NCBI GenBank assembly: GCA_964620325.1
Contig: CAZUIM010000017.1
Coordinates: 1 to 54,997, forward strand
Direction of reading: 5' to 3'
DNA from: CAZMYM01 sp964620325
GTDB lineage: Bacteria; Bipolaricaulota; Bipolaricaulia; UBA7950; UBA9294
Length of the DNA: 54,997 bases
The notes below the pieces were generated by a model, which did not search any database, was not told the DNA's origin, and saw only the letters and a list, made by a program, of their open reading frames with translations. This document shows, one piece after another, positions 31,995 to 39,745 of the stretch. Numbering within the stretch: the first letter of the stretch is position 1; every line of letters begins with the position of its first letter. The position numbers were made by a program, and so were the translations under genes.

Positions 31995-32707
31995 CGTTCG
32001 TCCTCCGTCTCCCGGTCAGGCATCTCTCCTGGGGACCCACCCTCGGCTTCCTTTGCCAGCTCGAGTTTGATGCGCTCGAGCAGATGCCTCAAGTCGACGT
32101 CTTCCACGCGCTCGATCTCCGGATCGAAGACCAGCTTCTCCGGGCCGATGACGGCCATGCTGATCTCGGCCGAGATCCCGCCACCGGAGATGCGCTTCCG
32201 CAGAAGATGGAGGCGGAGGCGCTCCTCGGCGATCCGATCGAGCAGTCCCTCGTCGAGTCTCTCGTCGAACGTCCGACGCACGAGATCGAGCTCCTCCGTG
32301 CGCGCCTTCTTCCGAAGCTGGCCGACCGCCGCGACGCACATCGTCTCCTGAATCGTCAGCGGTTTCGCGCGCCCTCGGTCGATGCGACACGTCTCGAGAA
32401 CCGAGTCGTCGAACCATTGAAGCCTGCGGAGCCGGTCGAAGGCGACCTCCAGCTTCGTGTTCACCTGTTGAGTGATCACGTCGGCGAGATCGTCGAGCGG
32501 GTGGTCTTCCTTCATCTCCTTGATCTGACGAATCCGCTCGAGGATCTTGTCGCGCGGAAAGAACGTCTCCTGGCCGGTGAACGTCGAGCGCCGCGTGAAC
32601 CATGCCTCGGGGATCAGCCCCTTCCGCTTCCACCGGTACAGCTGACCGTAAGAGATCCCCATCTCCTCGAGGACCCGCTTCTTCGAGATGTACCTGTCGT
32701 CGTCCAT
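31991..32707 (-). CDS. YhbD-like (DUF4004) HTH protein
   Basis: 238 residues. The N-terminal MerR-like HTH is clear: YISKKRVLEEMGISYGQLYR, then WKRKGLIPEAWF and STFTGQETFFPRDKILERI. The helical rest (to about 225) fits DUF4004/YhbD, always found beside bactofilin genes. The HTH suggests control of the operon, although no target is known; a palindromic pair (CTTGACAG/CTGTCAAG) flanks its promoter. ATGA coupling links it to the bactofilin gene. Confidence 0.82.
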   Translation of the reverse strand: MDDDRYISKKRVLEEMGISYGQLYRWKRKGLIPEAWFTRRSTFTGQETFFPRDKILERIRQIKEMKEDHPLDDLADVITQQVNTKLEVAFDRLRRLQWFDDSVLETCRIDRGRAKPLTIQETMCVAAVGQLRKKARTEELDLVRRTFDERLDEGLLDRIAEERLRLHLLRKRISGGGISAEISMAVIGPEKLVFDPEIERVEDVDLRHLLERIKLELAKEAEGGSPGEMPDRETEDER

Positions 32708-32782
32708 CGTCTTCCTCCCGAGCGCTCAAGGTCCGCCGCCTCAGTGAAGCTTACTTGACAGGCGATGACCGAACCCTCGTCT

Positions 32783-32811
32783 ACCATAACAGCACATTGT
32801 TTCGCTGTCAA
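32783..32811 (-). promoter_or_regulatory. Promoter of YhbD-like/bactofilin operon
   Basis: On the minus strand TTGACA (32806-32811), 17-bp spacer, TATGGT (32783-32788). CTTGACAG at 32754-32761 and CTGTCAAG at 32805-32812 form an inverted pair around the start site. The 17-bp-arm hairpin of the repeat array begins only 3 nt upstream. Confidence 0.7.
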
Positions 32812-32813
32812 GG

Positions 32814-33120
32814 TCTGATGCGTCCGAGGGCGCATCAGCCTTTCCCTCGGACGCATCAGATGACGTTCGACGCCCCCGGAAGCNNNNNNNNNNNNNNNNN
32901 NNNNNNNNNNNNNNNNNNNNNNNNNNNNNNNNNNNNNNNNNNNNNNNNNNNNNNNNNNNNNNNNNNNNNNNNNNNNNNNNNNNGCGTCGAGCCGCGAGGT
33001 TCCGACGGCGCATCAGCCTTTCCCTCGGACGCATCAGATGACGTTCGACGCCCCCGGAAGCGACCGGCGTCGAGCCGCGAGGTTCCGACGGCGCATCAGC
33101 CTTTCCCTCGGACGCATCAG
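32814..33120. repeat. 83-bp tandem repeat array with edge hairpin
   Basis: A unit beginning GGCGCATCAGCCTTTCCCTC starts at 32829 (cut by the gap), 33007 (complete, to 33089) and 33090 (partial). The copies are identical where visible. At the left edge TCTGATGCGTCCGAGGG (32814-32830) pairs with CCCTCGGACGCATCAGA (32844-32860), a 17-bp perfect stem; other units lack the left arm. The array separates pckA (3' end) from the bactofilin operon promoter. Confidence 0.85.
32884..32983. other. Assembly gap (100 N) inside the repeat array
   Basis: Exactly 100 N. Sequence left of the gap stops 55 nt into a unit and sequence on the right resumes at unit position 61, so the true missing length should be 5 nt plus a multiple of 83. 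The 100 is a placeholder. Confidence 0.9.
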
Positions 33121-33309
33121 ACGGCGTCGAGCCGGGACGCGCCACGATCGCACGGAGTCTCGCGGCGCGCAGACCGACGCGGGAGTCGGCCAGGCAGGTA
33201 CACGAAGACGGGGACGTGCTCGGATCCCTCGACGGTCCGACTTCGTCGGACGTCACCCCGAGCACGGCGACGCACGTGATACTTGTCGAGCCACTGCGCC
33301 TCCGGGTCT
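33121..33309. other. Non-coding spacer between repeat array and pckA
   Basis: No gene is supported. A short hairpin GTCCGAC TTC GTCGGAC (33235-33251) lies 59 nt past the pckA stop and could stop its transcript, though no U-tract is present. Confidence 0.5.
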
Positions 33310-34953
33310 TCAGCGCCCAGGACACTGCGCCGCGACGTCCGGGTCGATCCCCTTGTCCCCGTAGGCTTTCTCGAAGTGCGCGGCGAACTCCCCGGCCAGC
33401 TTGTTCGCTCGCGTGTCGTAAGCGGCCGCGTCGTTCCAGGTCGCTCGCGGATCGAGGATCTCGGTCGAGACGTCGGGACATCGCCGCGGAACAAGCAGGT
33501 GGAACGTCTCGTTCTCATCGACTTCGACGTCACGAAGCGCACCGGAGAGCGCGGCGTGAACGATCGCCCGGGTGACGTCGATGTCGATCCGCTTCCCCAC
33601 GCCGTACGGGCCACCGCTCCAGCCGGTGTTGACGAGGTAGACGTCGGTCCCATGACGTTCCAGCCGCTCACCGAGCATCTTCGCGTAGACGTCCGGATTC
33701 CGCGGCATGAACGGCTCCCCGAAGAATCGCGAGAAGGTCGTCTTCGGCTCGACGATCCCCGTCTCGGTTCCTGCCAGCTTGCTCGTGTAGCCCATCAGAA
33801 ACCAGAGCATCGCCTGGTCGCCCGACAGCCGCGAGACCGGGGGAAGAACGCCGTTCGCATCGGCCGTCAAGAAGAGGATCGTCCTCGGATGCCCCCCGAT
33901 CGACGAGGGCTTGATGTTCGACAGGTACGTGAGCGGGTACGATCCGCGCGAGTTCGGCGTGAACCGGTCGTCGGAGAAGTCGAACGTCCCGTCCGGAAAG
34001 ACCATCGCGTTTTCGACGATCGCCCCGTGATCGGTCGGCTCGTCGACGTGCGTCACGGCGCGATAGATCTCCGGCTCCTTCGCCGGATCGAGGTCGATCA
34101 GCTTGGCGTAGCAGCCGTACTCGAAGTTGCCGATCCCTCGGTCGCTCCACGCGTGTTCGTCGTCTCCGAGAAGGGCCCGCCGCGGGTCGGCCGAAAGGGT
34201 CGTCTTGCCGGTGCCGGAGAGGCCGAGGAGAAGGGCGATGTCCCCGTCCGGTCCCTCGTTCGCCGAGCAGTGCAGCGGAAGGATTCCCTCACCGGGGAGA
34301 AGATGGTTCATCACCGTGAACATCAGCTTCTTCACCGAGCCGCCGTAGGCCGATCCGCAGACGACGCCGATCCGGCGGTCGAAGTCCATTCCGATGACCA
34401 TCGTCGTCGTCCCGCCGAGGCGGGGGTCGACCCGAAGCCGCCCCGCGTATCGCTCCGGATCGAGCTTGTCGTACGGCAAGACGAGGAGCCGGAACGGCCG
34501 CTCCGCGAAGCGACTCTCGCCGATCTCTTCGGGAATCGGCCGGAACATGTTGTCGGCGAACAGAGCGGTCAACGCGCGGTCGGTGACAACCTTGACCGGA
34601 AGCGCATACGACGGGTCGGCGCCGATCACCCGATCGATTTCGTAGACGCGATCCTTCCCGTCGAGTGTGCGAAACGCGTCGTCGATCGCGGCGTCGAACG
34701 TCGCCTCGTCGATCGGAAGGTTGTTCGGCGAATCCCAGTCGATCGTCCCTTCGCTCTCCGGCCGGCGGACCGTCACCGTGTCGGCCGGACTCCTGCCGGT
34801 CGATTCGGGCGGCGTCCACGTCGCCAGGGCACCGTTGGCGCTGACGATCGCCTCTCGATGATCGATCGCGGCGCGGATCAGCTCCTCGCGCCGCGGATTG
34901 GCGACGACCGACGGCCGTCCCAGCAACCGACTCAGACTCCGATCGAAGTCCAT
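33310..34953 (-). CDS. pckA: Phosphoenolpyruvate carboxykinase (ATP)
   Basis: 547 residues, the usual size of the ATP-dependent family. Converts oxaloacetate and ATP to PEP and CO2. Motifs: YGGSVKKLMFTVMNHLLPGE with the kinase-1a lysine, the P-loop GLSGTGKTTLSADPRRALLG, the metal site DDEHAWSDRGIGNFEYGCYA, FLTADANGVLPPVSRL, and LVNTGWSGGPYGVGKR. GGTGAGGTGAC precedes the ATG. It is the last clear gene in the minus-strand run, 91 nt after the tatD stop, and works in gluconeogenesis beside gap. Confidence 0.96.
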   Translation of the reverse strand: MDFDRSLSRLLGRPSVVANPRREELIRAAIDHREAIVSANGALATWTPPESTGRSPADTVTVRRPESEGTIDWDSPNNLPIDEATFDAAIDDAFRTLDGKDRVYEIDRVIGADPSYALPVKVVTDRALTALFADNMFRPIPEEIGESRFAERPFRLLVLPYDKLDPERYAGRLRVDPRLGGTTTMVIGMDFDRRIGVVCGSAYGGSVKKLMFTVMNHLLPGEGILPLHCSANEGPDGDIALLLGLSGTGKTTLSADPRRALLGDDEHAWSDRGIGNFEYGCYAKLIDLDPAKEPEIYRAVTHVDEPTDHGAIVENAMVFPDGTFDFSDDRFTPNSRGSYPLTYLSNIKPSSIGGHPRTILFLTADANGVLPPVSRLSGDQAMLWFLMGYTSKLAGTETGIVEPKTTFSRFFGEPFMPRNPDVYAKMLGERLERHGTDVYLVNTGWSGGPYGVGKRIDIDVTRAIVHAALSGALRDVEVDENETFHLLVPRRCPDVSTEILDPRATWNDAAAYDTRANKLAGEFAAHFEKAYGDKGIDPDVAAQCPGR

Positions 34954-35044
34954 GTCACCTCACCCGTTGAGCGATCGCCTCGCGGGCCGACCGCAGGTCC
35001 CGAATGGTAGCAGATGTGCTTCGAGATCGCCTGCCGTTCGATCG

Positions 35045-35812
35045 CTAGCCGTCCTCCACACCGATCAGCCCAAGCGTATTCGACGTCGTCTGTCGAGCGA
35101 CGTCATCGAACGCAATCCCCTTGATCTCGGCGATCACCTCGGCAACGAATCGGACGTAGGACGGCTCGTTCCTCCGGCCGCGGTACGGGACGGGGGTCAG
35201 ATACGGGGAGTCCGTCTCGAGGAGGATTCGGTCGAGCGGGACGGCCCGGAGCGACTCTCGGAGGACGACGTTCTTCGGGAACGTGACCGGACCGCCAATT
35301 CCGAGATGAAATCCCATCTCGAGGAACGTCTCGGCGAGCGCTCGGTCGCCGAGGAACGAGTGGATCACCCCTCGGTGCGTCGACCCATGCTCCCGCAGGA
35401 TTGCGAGAAGATCGTCGGTCGAGTCGCGGTTGTGAATCACAACCGGCAGGTCGAATCGAGCGGCGAGTTCGAGCTGCTCAGCGAACGTCCGACGCTGGAC
35501 GGCGCGCGGCGACAGGTCGCGGTAGTAGTCAAGACCGATCTCACCGACGGCGACGGCCACGCTCGCGAGCCCCTCGAGCTCGGACACAACCTCGGCCGTG
35601 ACCGACTTCGCCTCGTGCGGGTGAACGCCGACCGTCGCCCAGATTCCTCGATGCCGAGCCGCGAGCCGGATCGTCTCGCGACTCGACCGAAGATCCGCGC
35701 CGACGCAGACGACGCCGATCGACGCCTCGAAACATCGCGCGATCACGGCGGCGCGATCGCCGTCGAACGCGCGGTCATCGAGGTGGGCATGGCTGTCGAT
35801 CAGCCGCAGCAT
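35045..35812 (-). CDS. tatD: TatD-family metal-dependent hydrolase
   Basis: 255 residues. TIM-barrel nuclease/hydrolase with the family's metal sites: LIDSHAHLDDRAF, VGVHPHEAKSV, VGEIGLDYYRDLSPRAVQ, LPVVIHNRDSTDD, GVIHSFLGD and ILLETDSPYLTPVPYRGRRN. Members act as 3'-5' DNA exonucleases or deoxyribonucleases in repair, or as D-aminoacyl-tRNA hydrolases. GGAGG precedes the ATG, 47 nt after the nnr stop. Confidence 0.93.
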   Translation of the reverse strand: MLRLIDSHAHLDDRAFDGDRAAVIARCFEASIGVVCVGADLRSSRETIRLAARHRGIWATVGVHPHEAKSVTAEVVSELEGLASVAVAVGEIGLDYYRDLSPRAVQRRTFAEQLELAARFDLPVVIHNRDSTDDLLAILREHGSTHRGVIHSFLGDRALAETFLEMGFHLGIGGPVTFPKNVVLRESLRAVPLDRILLETDSPYLTPVPYRGRRNEPSYVRFVAEVIAEIKGIAFDDVARQTTSNTLGLIGVEDG

Positions 35813-35859
35813 TCAACCTCCATTCCAGATCCCGAGCGGCCGATCGATGTCGATCGACG

Positions 35860-37434
35860 TCAGCCCCACGTTTCGACCTCTCGCAGAGCCGTCGGAAGCA
35901 GGTCGGCCAGATCGGACGGGGTGAGCGAACGTTCCGCTCGATCTCGAGCGTAGATCTCGGCCGCCCAGCCGTGCACGAACGACGACACGACGGCCGCGTC
36001 GTCCAAGGGCGCACCGCCGGCGACGAACCCGGCGATCAGCCCGGTCAGCACGTCGCCCGTTCCACCGGTCGCCAGTCCGCTGTTCCCGGTCGGGTTCAGG
36101 TAGACGGTTCCGTCGGGGAGACCGATCGACGTCGGACGCCCCTTGAGCAGCAGAACGACCCCGATATCGCGGGCGACGCAACGCGCGACCTCGATCCGAT
36201 CGGCGTCGATCGCCTCCGGCTTCTCTTCGACGAACCATCCGAGTTCTCCCGGATGCGGCGTGAGGATCAGCCGGCCGGCCGCCCGACGGAGTAGCTCGAG
36301 ACGACCGCGGAAGGCCGCCAGGCCGTCGGCGTCGAGGACGATCGGTCCGTCGAACCGGTCGACCAACGAGCGAACGGCCGCTCCAGTCTCCGGTCCCCTC
36401 GACAGGCCCGGCCCGATCGCCAACGCGTCGGCCCGCGCCAGTGCCTCGTCGAGCCGTGGGACGTCAACGGCAACGAGACACCCGTTCTCGTCGGGGAGCG
36501 GAATCGTGATCGTCTCGGGAAGGGCCGTCTCCAAGATCCCGTCGAGCGACGCGGGCGCGGCGAGACTGACCAGGCCGACACCGGCACGAACGGCGCCCCG
36601 ACAGGTAAGGATCGCCGCCCCGGTCATCCCGATCGAACCGGCGACGACCACGAGCCGTCCGAAGGTCCCTTTGTGGCCGTCCGGGCGGCGGTGGGGAAGG
36701 CGCCGTGCAATCTCGACCCCTTCGCCAATGCGGGCGAGCGGTTCGACGCCGGCCAAGACGGAGTCCGGATAGGCGACGGGGACGACGGCGACGTTCCCGC
36801 ATCGCGCCGAAGCGGGGAACAGGAGGTGCGCCGGTTTCAGAAACTCCATCGCGAGGGTCACGTCGGCCCGGACCGCTTCGCCGAGGAGTTCGCCTCGGTC
36901 GGACGGAAGACCGCTCGGGAGATCGAGGCTGACGACCGGCGTCCCGACCGCATTCAGCCGCTCGACGACTCTCCGATACAGCCCCGCCAGCGGACGCGAC
37001 AAGCCGCTCCCGAAGATCGCGTCGACGATCCGATCGGCCGACGACAGCGCGGCGTCGAGCTTGCCGGCCGCCGCCCCTTCGGTCAGAACCTCCACCCGGC
37101 CGCCATCGCGCTCCAGGCGATCGAGCATCCCCCGGGGCACCTCTCCGAGGCGATCGGCCGGCTGAAGGAGGAAGGTCTGAACGTCGATCCCCGAATCGGC
37201 GAGTCGGCGGGCGACGACGAGTCCGTCGCCCCCGTTCCCGCCCGGACCGACGAGGACGAGGACGCGCCCCGGCGAGAGCCGATCGACGATCCACGTGGCC
37301 GCCGAACGCCCGGCGCTCTCCATCAGCTCGAACGGCGAGACCCCGCGGTCGACGGACATCTCGTCGAGCGCGCGTTGGGCGACGGCGGTCAGAACGAGTC
37401 GCTCGCGCCGTCTCGGCGACGTGCGCCCGGTCAT
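35860..37434 (-). CDS. nnr: Bifunctional NAD(P)H-hydrate epimerase and ADP-dependent dehydratase
   Basis: 524 residues; ATG 37434 overlaps the miaA stop as ATGA. N-terminal epimerase domain (about 15-220) with LVGPGGNGGDGLVVARRL and AIFGSGLSRPLAGLYRRVV. C-terminal dehydratase domain (about 235-515) with HKGTFGRLVVVAGSIGMTGA, LTPHPGELGWF, and NPTGNSGLATGGTGDVLTGL. It repairs hydrated NADH and NADPH, a damage form that increases with heat. The fusion is the standard bacterial arrangement. Confidence 0.95.
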   Translation of the reverse strand: MTGRTSPRRRERLVLTAVAQRALDEMSVDRGVSPFELMESAGRSAATWIVDRLSPGRVLVLVGPGGNGGDGLVVARRLADSGIDVQTFLLQPADRLGEVPRGMLDRLERDGGRVEVLTEGAAAGKLDAALSSADRIVDAIFGSGLSRPLAGLYRRVVERLNAVGTPVVSLDLPSGLPSDRGELLGEAVRADVTLAMEFLKPAHLLFPASARCGNVAVVPVAYPDSVLAGVEPLARIGEGVEIARRLPHRRPDGHKGTFGRLVVVAGSIGMTGAAILTCRGAVRAGVGLVSLAAPASLDGILETALPETITIPLPDENGCLVAVDVPRLDEALARADALAIGPGLSRGPETGAAVRSLVDRFDGPIVLDADGLAAFRGRLELLRRAAGRLILTPHPGELGWFVEEKPEAIDADRIEVARCVARDIGVVLLLKGRPTSIGLPDGTVYLNPTGNSGLATGGTGDVLTGLIAGFVAGGAPLDDAAVVSSFVHGWAAEIYARDRAERSLTPSDLADLLPTALREVETWG

Positions 37435-38363
37435 CGGAGTCGCTCCCGCAGGCGGCCGACGATCGACGCCGCCAGGTCGTCCGTCGTCCGCCCCGTCACG
37501 TCGAGCCAGATCACATCGCGATCCTTCCGGAACCAAGCGAGCTGCCGTCGCGCCAGGGACCACGTCCGCCGCACGATCTCCTGTTCCATCTCCTCCTCCG
37601 TCGTCCGTCCCTCGAGGTGGCCGACGACCTCGGGGATCCCGATCGTCCGATAGGCCTGCGCCTCCGCCGTCAACCCTCGTTCGACCAACCGTTCGACCTC
37701 GTCGACGAGACCGGCGTCGACCATCGAACGAACCCGCGCTTCGATCGCCCGCCGATGATCGTCCGACGCACGGCGTAGCCCGAAGACGATGAAATCATAC
37801 GGCAACGGGACCGCTTCGGACTTCAGTTCGCTGATCGGACGGCCGGTCGACGCGTAGACCTCGAGCGCCCGGACGATGCGGAGTCGATCGTTCCGATGGA
37901 TCCCTTCCGCCGCGTTCGGGTCGGCGGTGCGGAGACGGTCGTGGAGCGTCTCGGTCGGGCGGTCGGCGAGCGAGCGCCGGAACTCCTCGTCCTTCGACGG
38001 CCCCTCGAAGATCCCTCTCAAGATCGCCCCGAGATACAGGGTCCCTCCGCCGACGAGGAGCGGGAGTCTGCCGCGATCGAGGATCTCGGGGACGAGGCGT
38101 TCCACGTCCCGGCGGAAGGACATTGCATCGTAGGCCCCGTCGATCGGCACGCAGTCGATCAGATGGTGGGGAATCCCACCACGCTCCGATTCACTCGCCT
38201 TGGCGGTGACGACGTCCAACCCCTCGAAGAAGGCGCGCGAATCGGCCGAGACGATCTCCCCGCCGAGGCGGCGGGCGACCTCGACGGCGACGGCCGTCTT
38301 CCCCGTCGCCGTCGGACCGAGGAGAACCGGAACCGAAGCGACTGGCCCGCCCACGACGCTCAC
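37431..38363 (-). CDS. miaA: tRNA dimethylallyltransferase
   Basis: 310 residues from GTG 38363, overlapping the rpoD stop as GTGA. Transfers the dimethylallyl group to A37 of tRNAs reading UNN codons. P-loop VLLGPTATGKTAVAVEVARR; IVSADSRAFFEGLDVVTAKA where most members have SADSxQVYxxxDIGTAK (Ala-Phe-Phe replaces Gln-Val-Tyr); PHHLIDCV; and LVGGGTLYLGAIL; NDRLRIVRALEVYASTGRP. The unusual SRAFFEGLDVV stretch is at the adenine-binding site. Embedded in the rpoD operon. Confidence 0.93.
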   Translation of the reverse strand: MSVVGGPVASVPVLLGPTATGKTAVAVEVARRLGGEIVSADSRAFFEGLDVVTAKASESERGGIPHHLIDCVPIDGAYDAMSFRRDVERLVPEILDRGRLPLLVGGGTLYLGAILRGIFEGPSKDEEFRRSLADRPTETLHDRLRTADPNAAEGIHRNDRLRIVRALEVYASTGRPISELKSEAVPLPYDFIVFGLRRASDDHRRAIEARVRSMVDAGLVDEVERLVERGLTAEAQAYRTIGIPEVVGHLEGRTTEEEMEQEIVRRTWSLARRQLAWFRKDRDVIWLDVTGRTTDDLAASIVGRLRERLR

Positions 38364-39745
38364 TCCTCGGCGAGGAGGAGTTCGCGGAACCGCTTCAATT
38401 CGGCGCGACGGGACGGGTGCTTCAGCTTCTCGATCGCCTTGATCTCGATCTGGCGAACGCGCTCCCGCGTGATGTTGAACTTCAGGCTGACGTCCTTCAG
38501 CGTCCGCGGGTGCCCGTCCTCGAGGCCGTAGCGGAGCTTGAGGATCTCTCGCTCCCGCTCGTCGAGCTGATCGAGCGCGCGGGACAGCTGCTCGCGCAGG
38601 AACATCCGGAACGTCTCCTTCGTCGGCGACGGGGAGGACGGATCCTCGATGAAGTCGCCGAGGGTGTCCTCGTCCTCTTCCCCGATCGGGCGCTCCAACG
38701 ACGCCGTGTACTGCGAGACGCTCTCCACCTTCTTGATCTTGTCGATCGACATGCCTGTCAACTCGGAGAGGTCTTCGAGCGACGGTGCCGAGCCCCGCGA
38801 CTGGATGTATTCGCGCTTAACGCGATTGAGTTCCCGGACGGTCTCGATCATGTGAACCGGAACGCGAATCGTCCGCGACTGATCGGCGATCGCGCGAGTG
38901 ATCGCCTGCCGGATCCACCACGTCGCGTACGTCGAGAACTTGTAGCCGCGCGTGTAATCGAACTTCTCGACCGCCTTCATCAGGCCCATGTTCCCTTCTT
39001 GAATCAAATCGAGAAACGACAGACCCCGGTTCATGTACCGCTTTGCGATAGAGACGACAAGCCGCAGATTGGAGATCGTCAACCGATCGCGGGCCGCCCG
39101 ACCGGCGCGGACCATCGCCCGCAGCTCCTCCGGATCGCGCGACGCGGGGAGATCGTCCCCGAGTTTCTCCTCGAACGACGCCGTCCCCAGCAGTTCGGCC
39201 GCCTCCTCGCCCTTCTCGACGAGATCCTCGAGTTCGCGGCGTTCCTCCTCGGTCGGCTTGTTCTTTCGCGCGCGAAGGCGCTTCGCCGCCGCCTCGCCGG
39301 CGATGGTGGCGAGGGTCAGTTCGGCGAAGGCGCCGATCTCCATCGCCATCGCCAACTCGACCTCGCCCTCCTTCGTCAACAGCGGGACCTTCCCGATCTC
39401 GCGGAGGTACGTCTTGACCGGATCCTCGCGCCGCTTCGACGCCTCGGGGTTGATCCAGCCTTGGGACCGGCTCCGACGCGCGAAGGTGACCACGGTCGAG
39501 TCGGTCGAGTCGGTCGAGTCGGTCGAGTCGTCCGAGTCGTCCGAATCCCCATCGTCTCCGATCAGGTCCTCCGGGTCGGTCAGATCGTCGTCGTCCGAAG
39601 AGAGGTCCTCGTCCTCCTTGAGGTCCTCCTCAGGGACCGTCTCGGCCTCGTCGGCGACCGGCTTCTTCTCCTCGGACGCGGCCTTTGCGGTCTGCTCCTT
39701 CGTCTTCTCTTCCTTCTCTTGGCGCCCTTTGCCCTTCGTTGCCAT
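38360..39745 (-). CDS. rpoD: Primary RNA polymerase sigma factor (sigma-70/SigA)
   Basis: 461 residues. Region 1.2 (DPVKTYLREIGKVPLLTKEG), region 2 (ISNLRLVVSIAKRYMNRGLS, LDLIQEGNMGLMKAVEKFDY, YKFSTYATWWIRQAITRAIA), region 3 (RVPVHMIETVRELNRVKREY) and region 4 (LDQLDEREREILKLRYGLED, then the HTH with FNITRERVRQIEIKAIEKL) are complete. The first 85 residues are Lys/Glu rich and then strongly acidic, with a Ser-Asp-Thr repeat, in place of a folded region 1.1. Its 5' end lies inside dnaG. Confidence 0.97.
   Translation of the reverse strand: MATKGKGRQEKEEKTKEQTAKAASEEKKPVADEAETVPEEDLKEDEDLSSDDDDLTDPEDLIGDDGDSDDSDDSTDSTDSTDSTVVTFARRSRSQGWINPEASKRREDPVKTYLREIGKVPLLTKEGEVELAMAMEIGAFAELTLATIAGEAAAKRLRARKNKPTEEERRELEDLVEKGEEAAELLGTASFEEKLGDDLPASRDPEELRAMVRAGRAARDRLTISNLRLVVSIAKRYMNRGLSFLDLIQEGNMGLMKAVEKFDYTRGYKFSTYATWWIRQAITRAIADQSRTIRVPVHMIETVRELNRVKREYIQSRGSAPSLEDLSELTGMSIDKIKKVESVSQYTASLERPIGEEDEDTLGDFIEDPSSPSPTKETFRMFLREQLSRALDQLDEREREILKLRYGLEDGHPRTLKDVSLKFNITRERVRQIEIKAIEKLKHPSRRAELKRFRELLLAEE
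39495..39548. repeat. 9-bp tandem repeat within rpoD
   Basis: GTCGAGTCG occurs four times in a row (39495-39530), followed by two degenerate copies. On the coding strand it gives the repeated Asp-Ser-Thr in the acidic N-terminal region of the sigma factor. A likely length-variable site. Confidence 0.85.

Noticed and set aside
32814..33120. CRISPR array
   Set aside because: The 83-bp units are identical throughout, with no unique spacers, and no cas genes are present.
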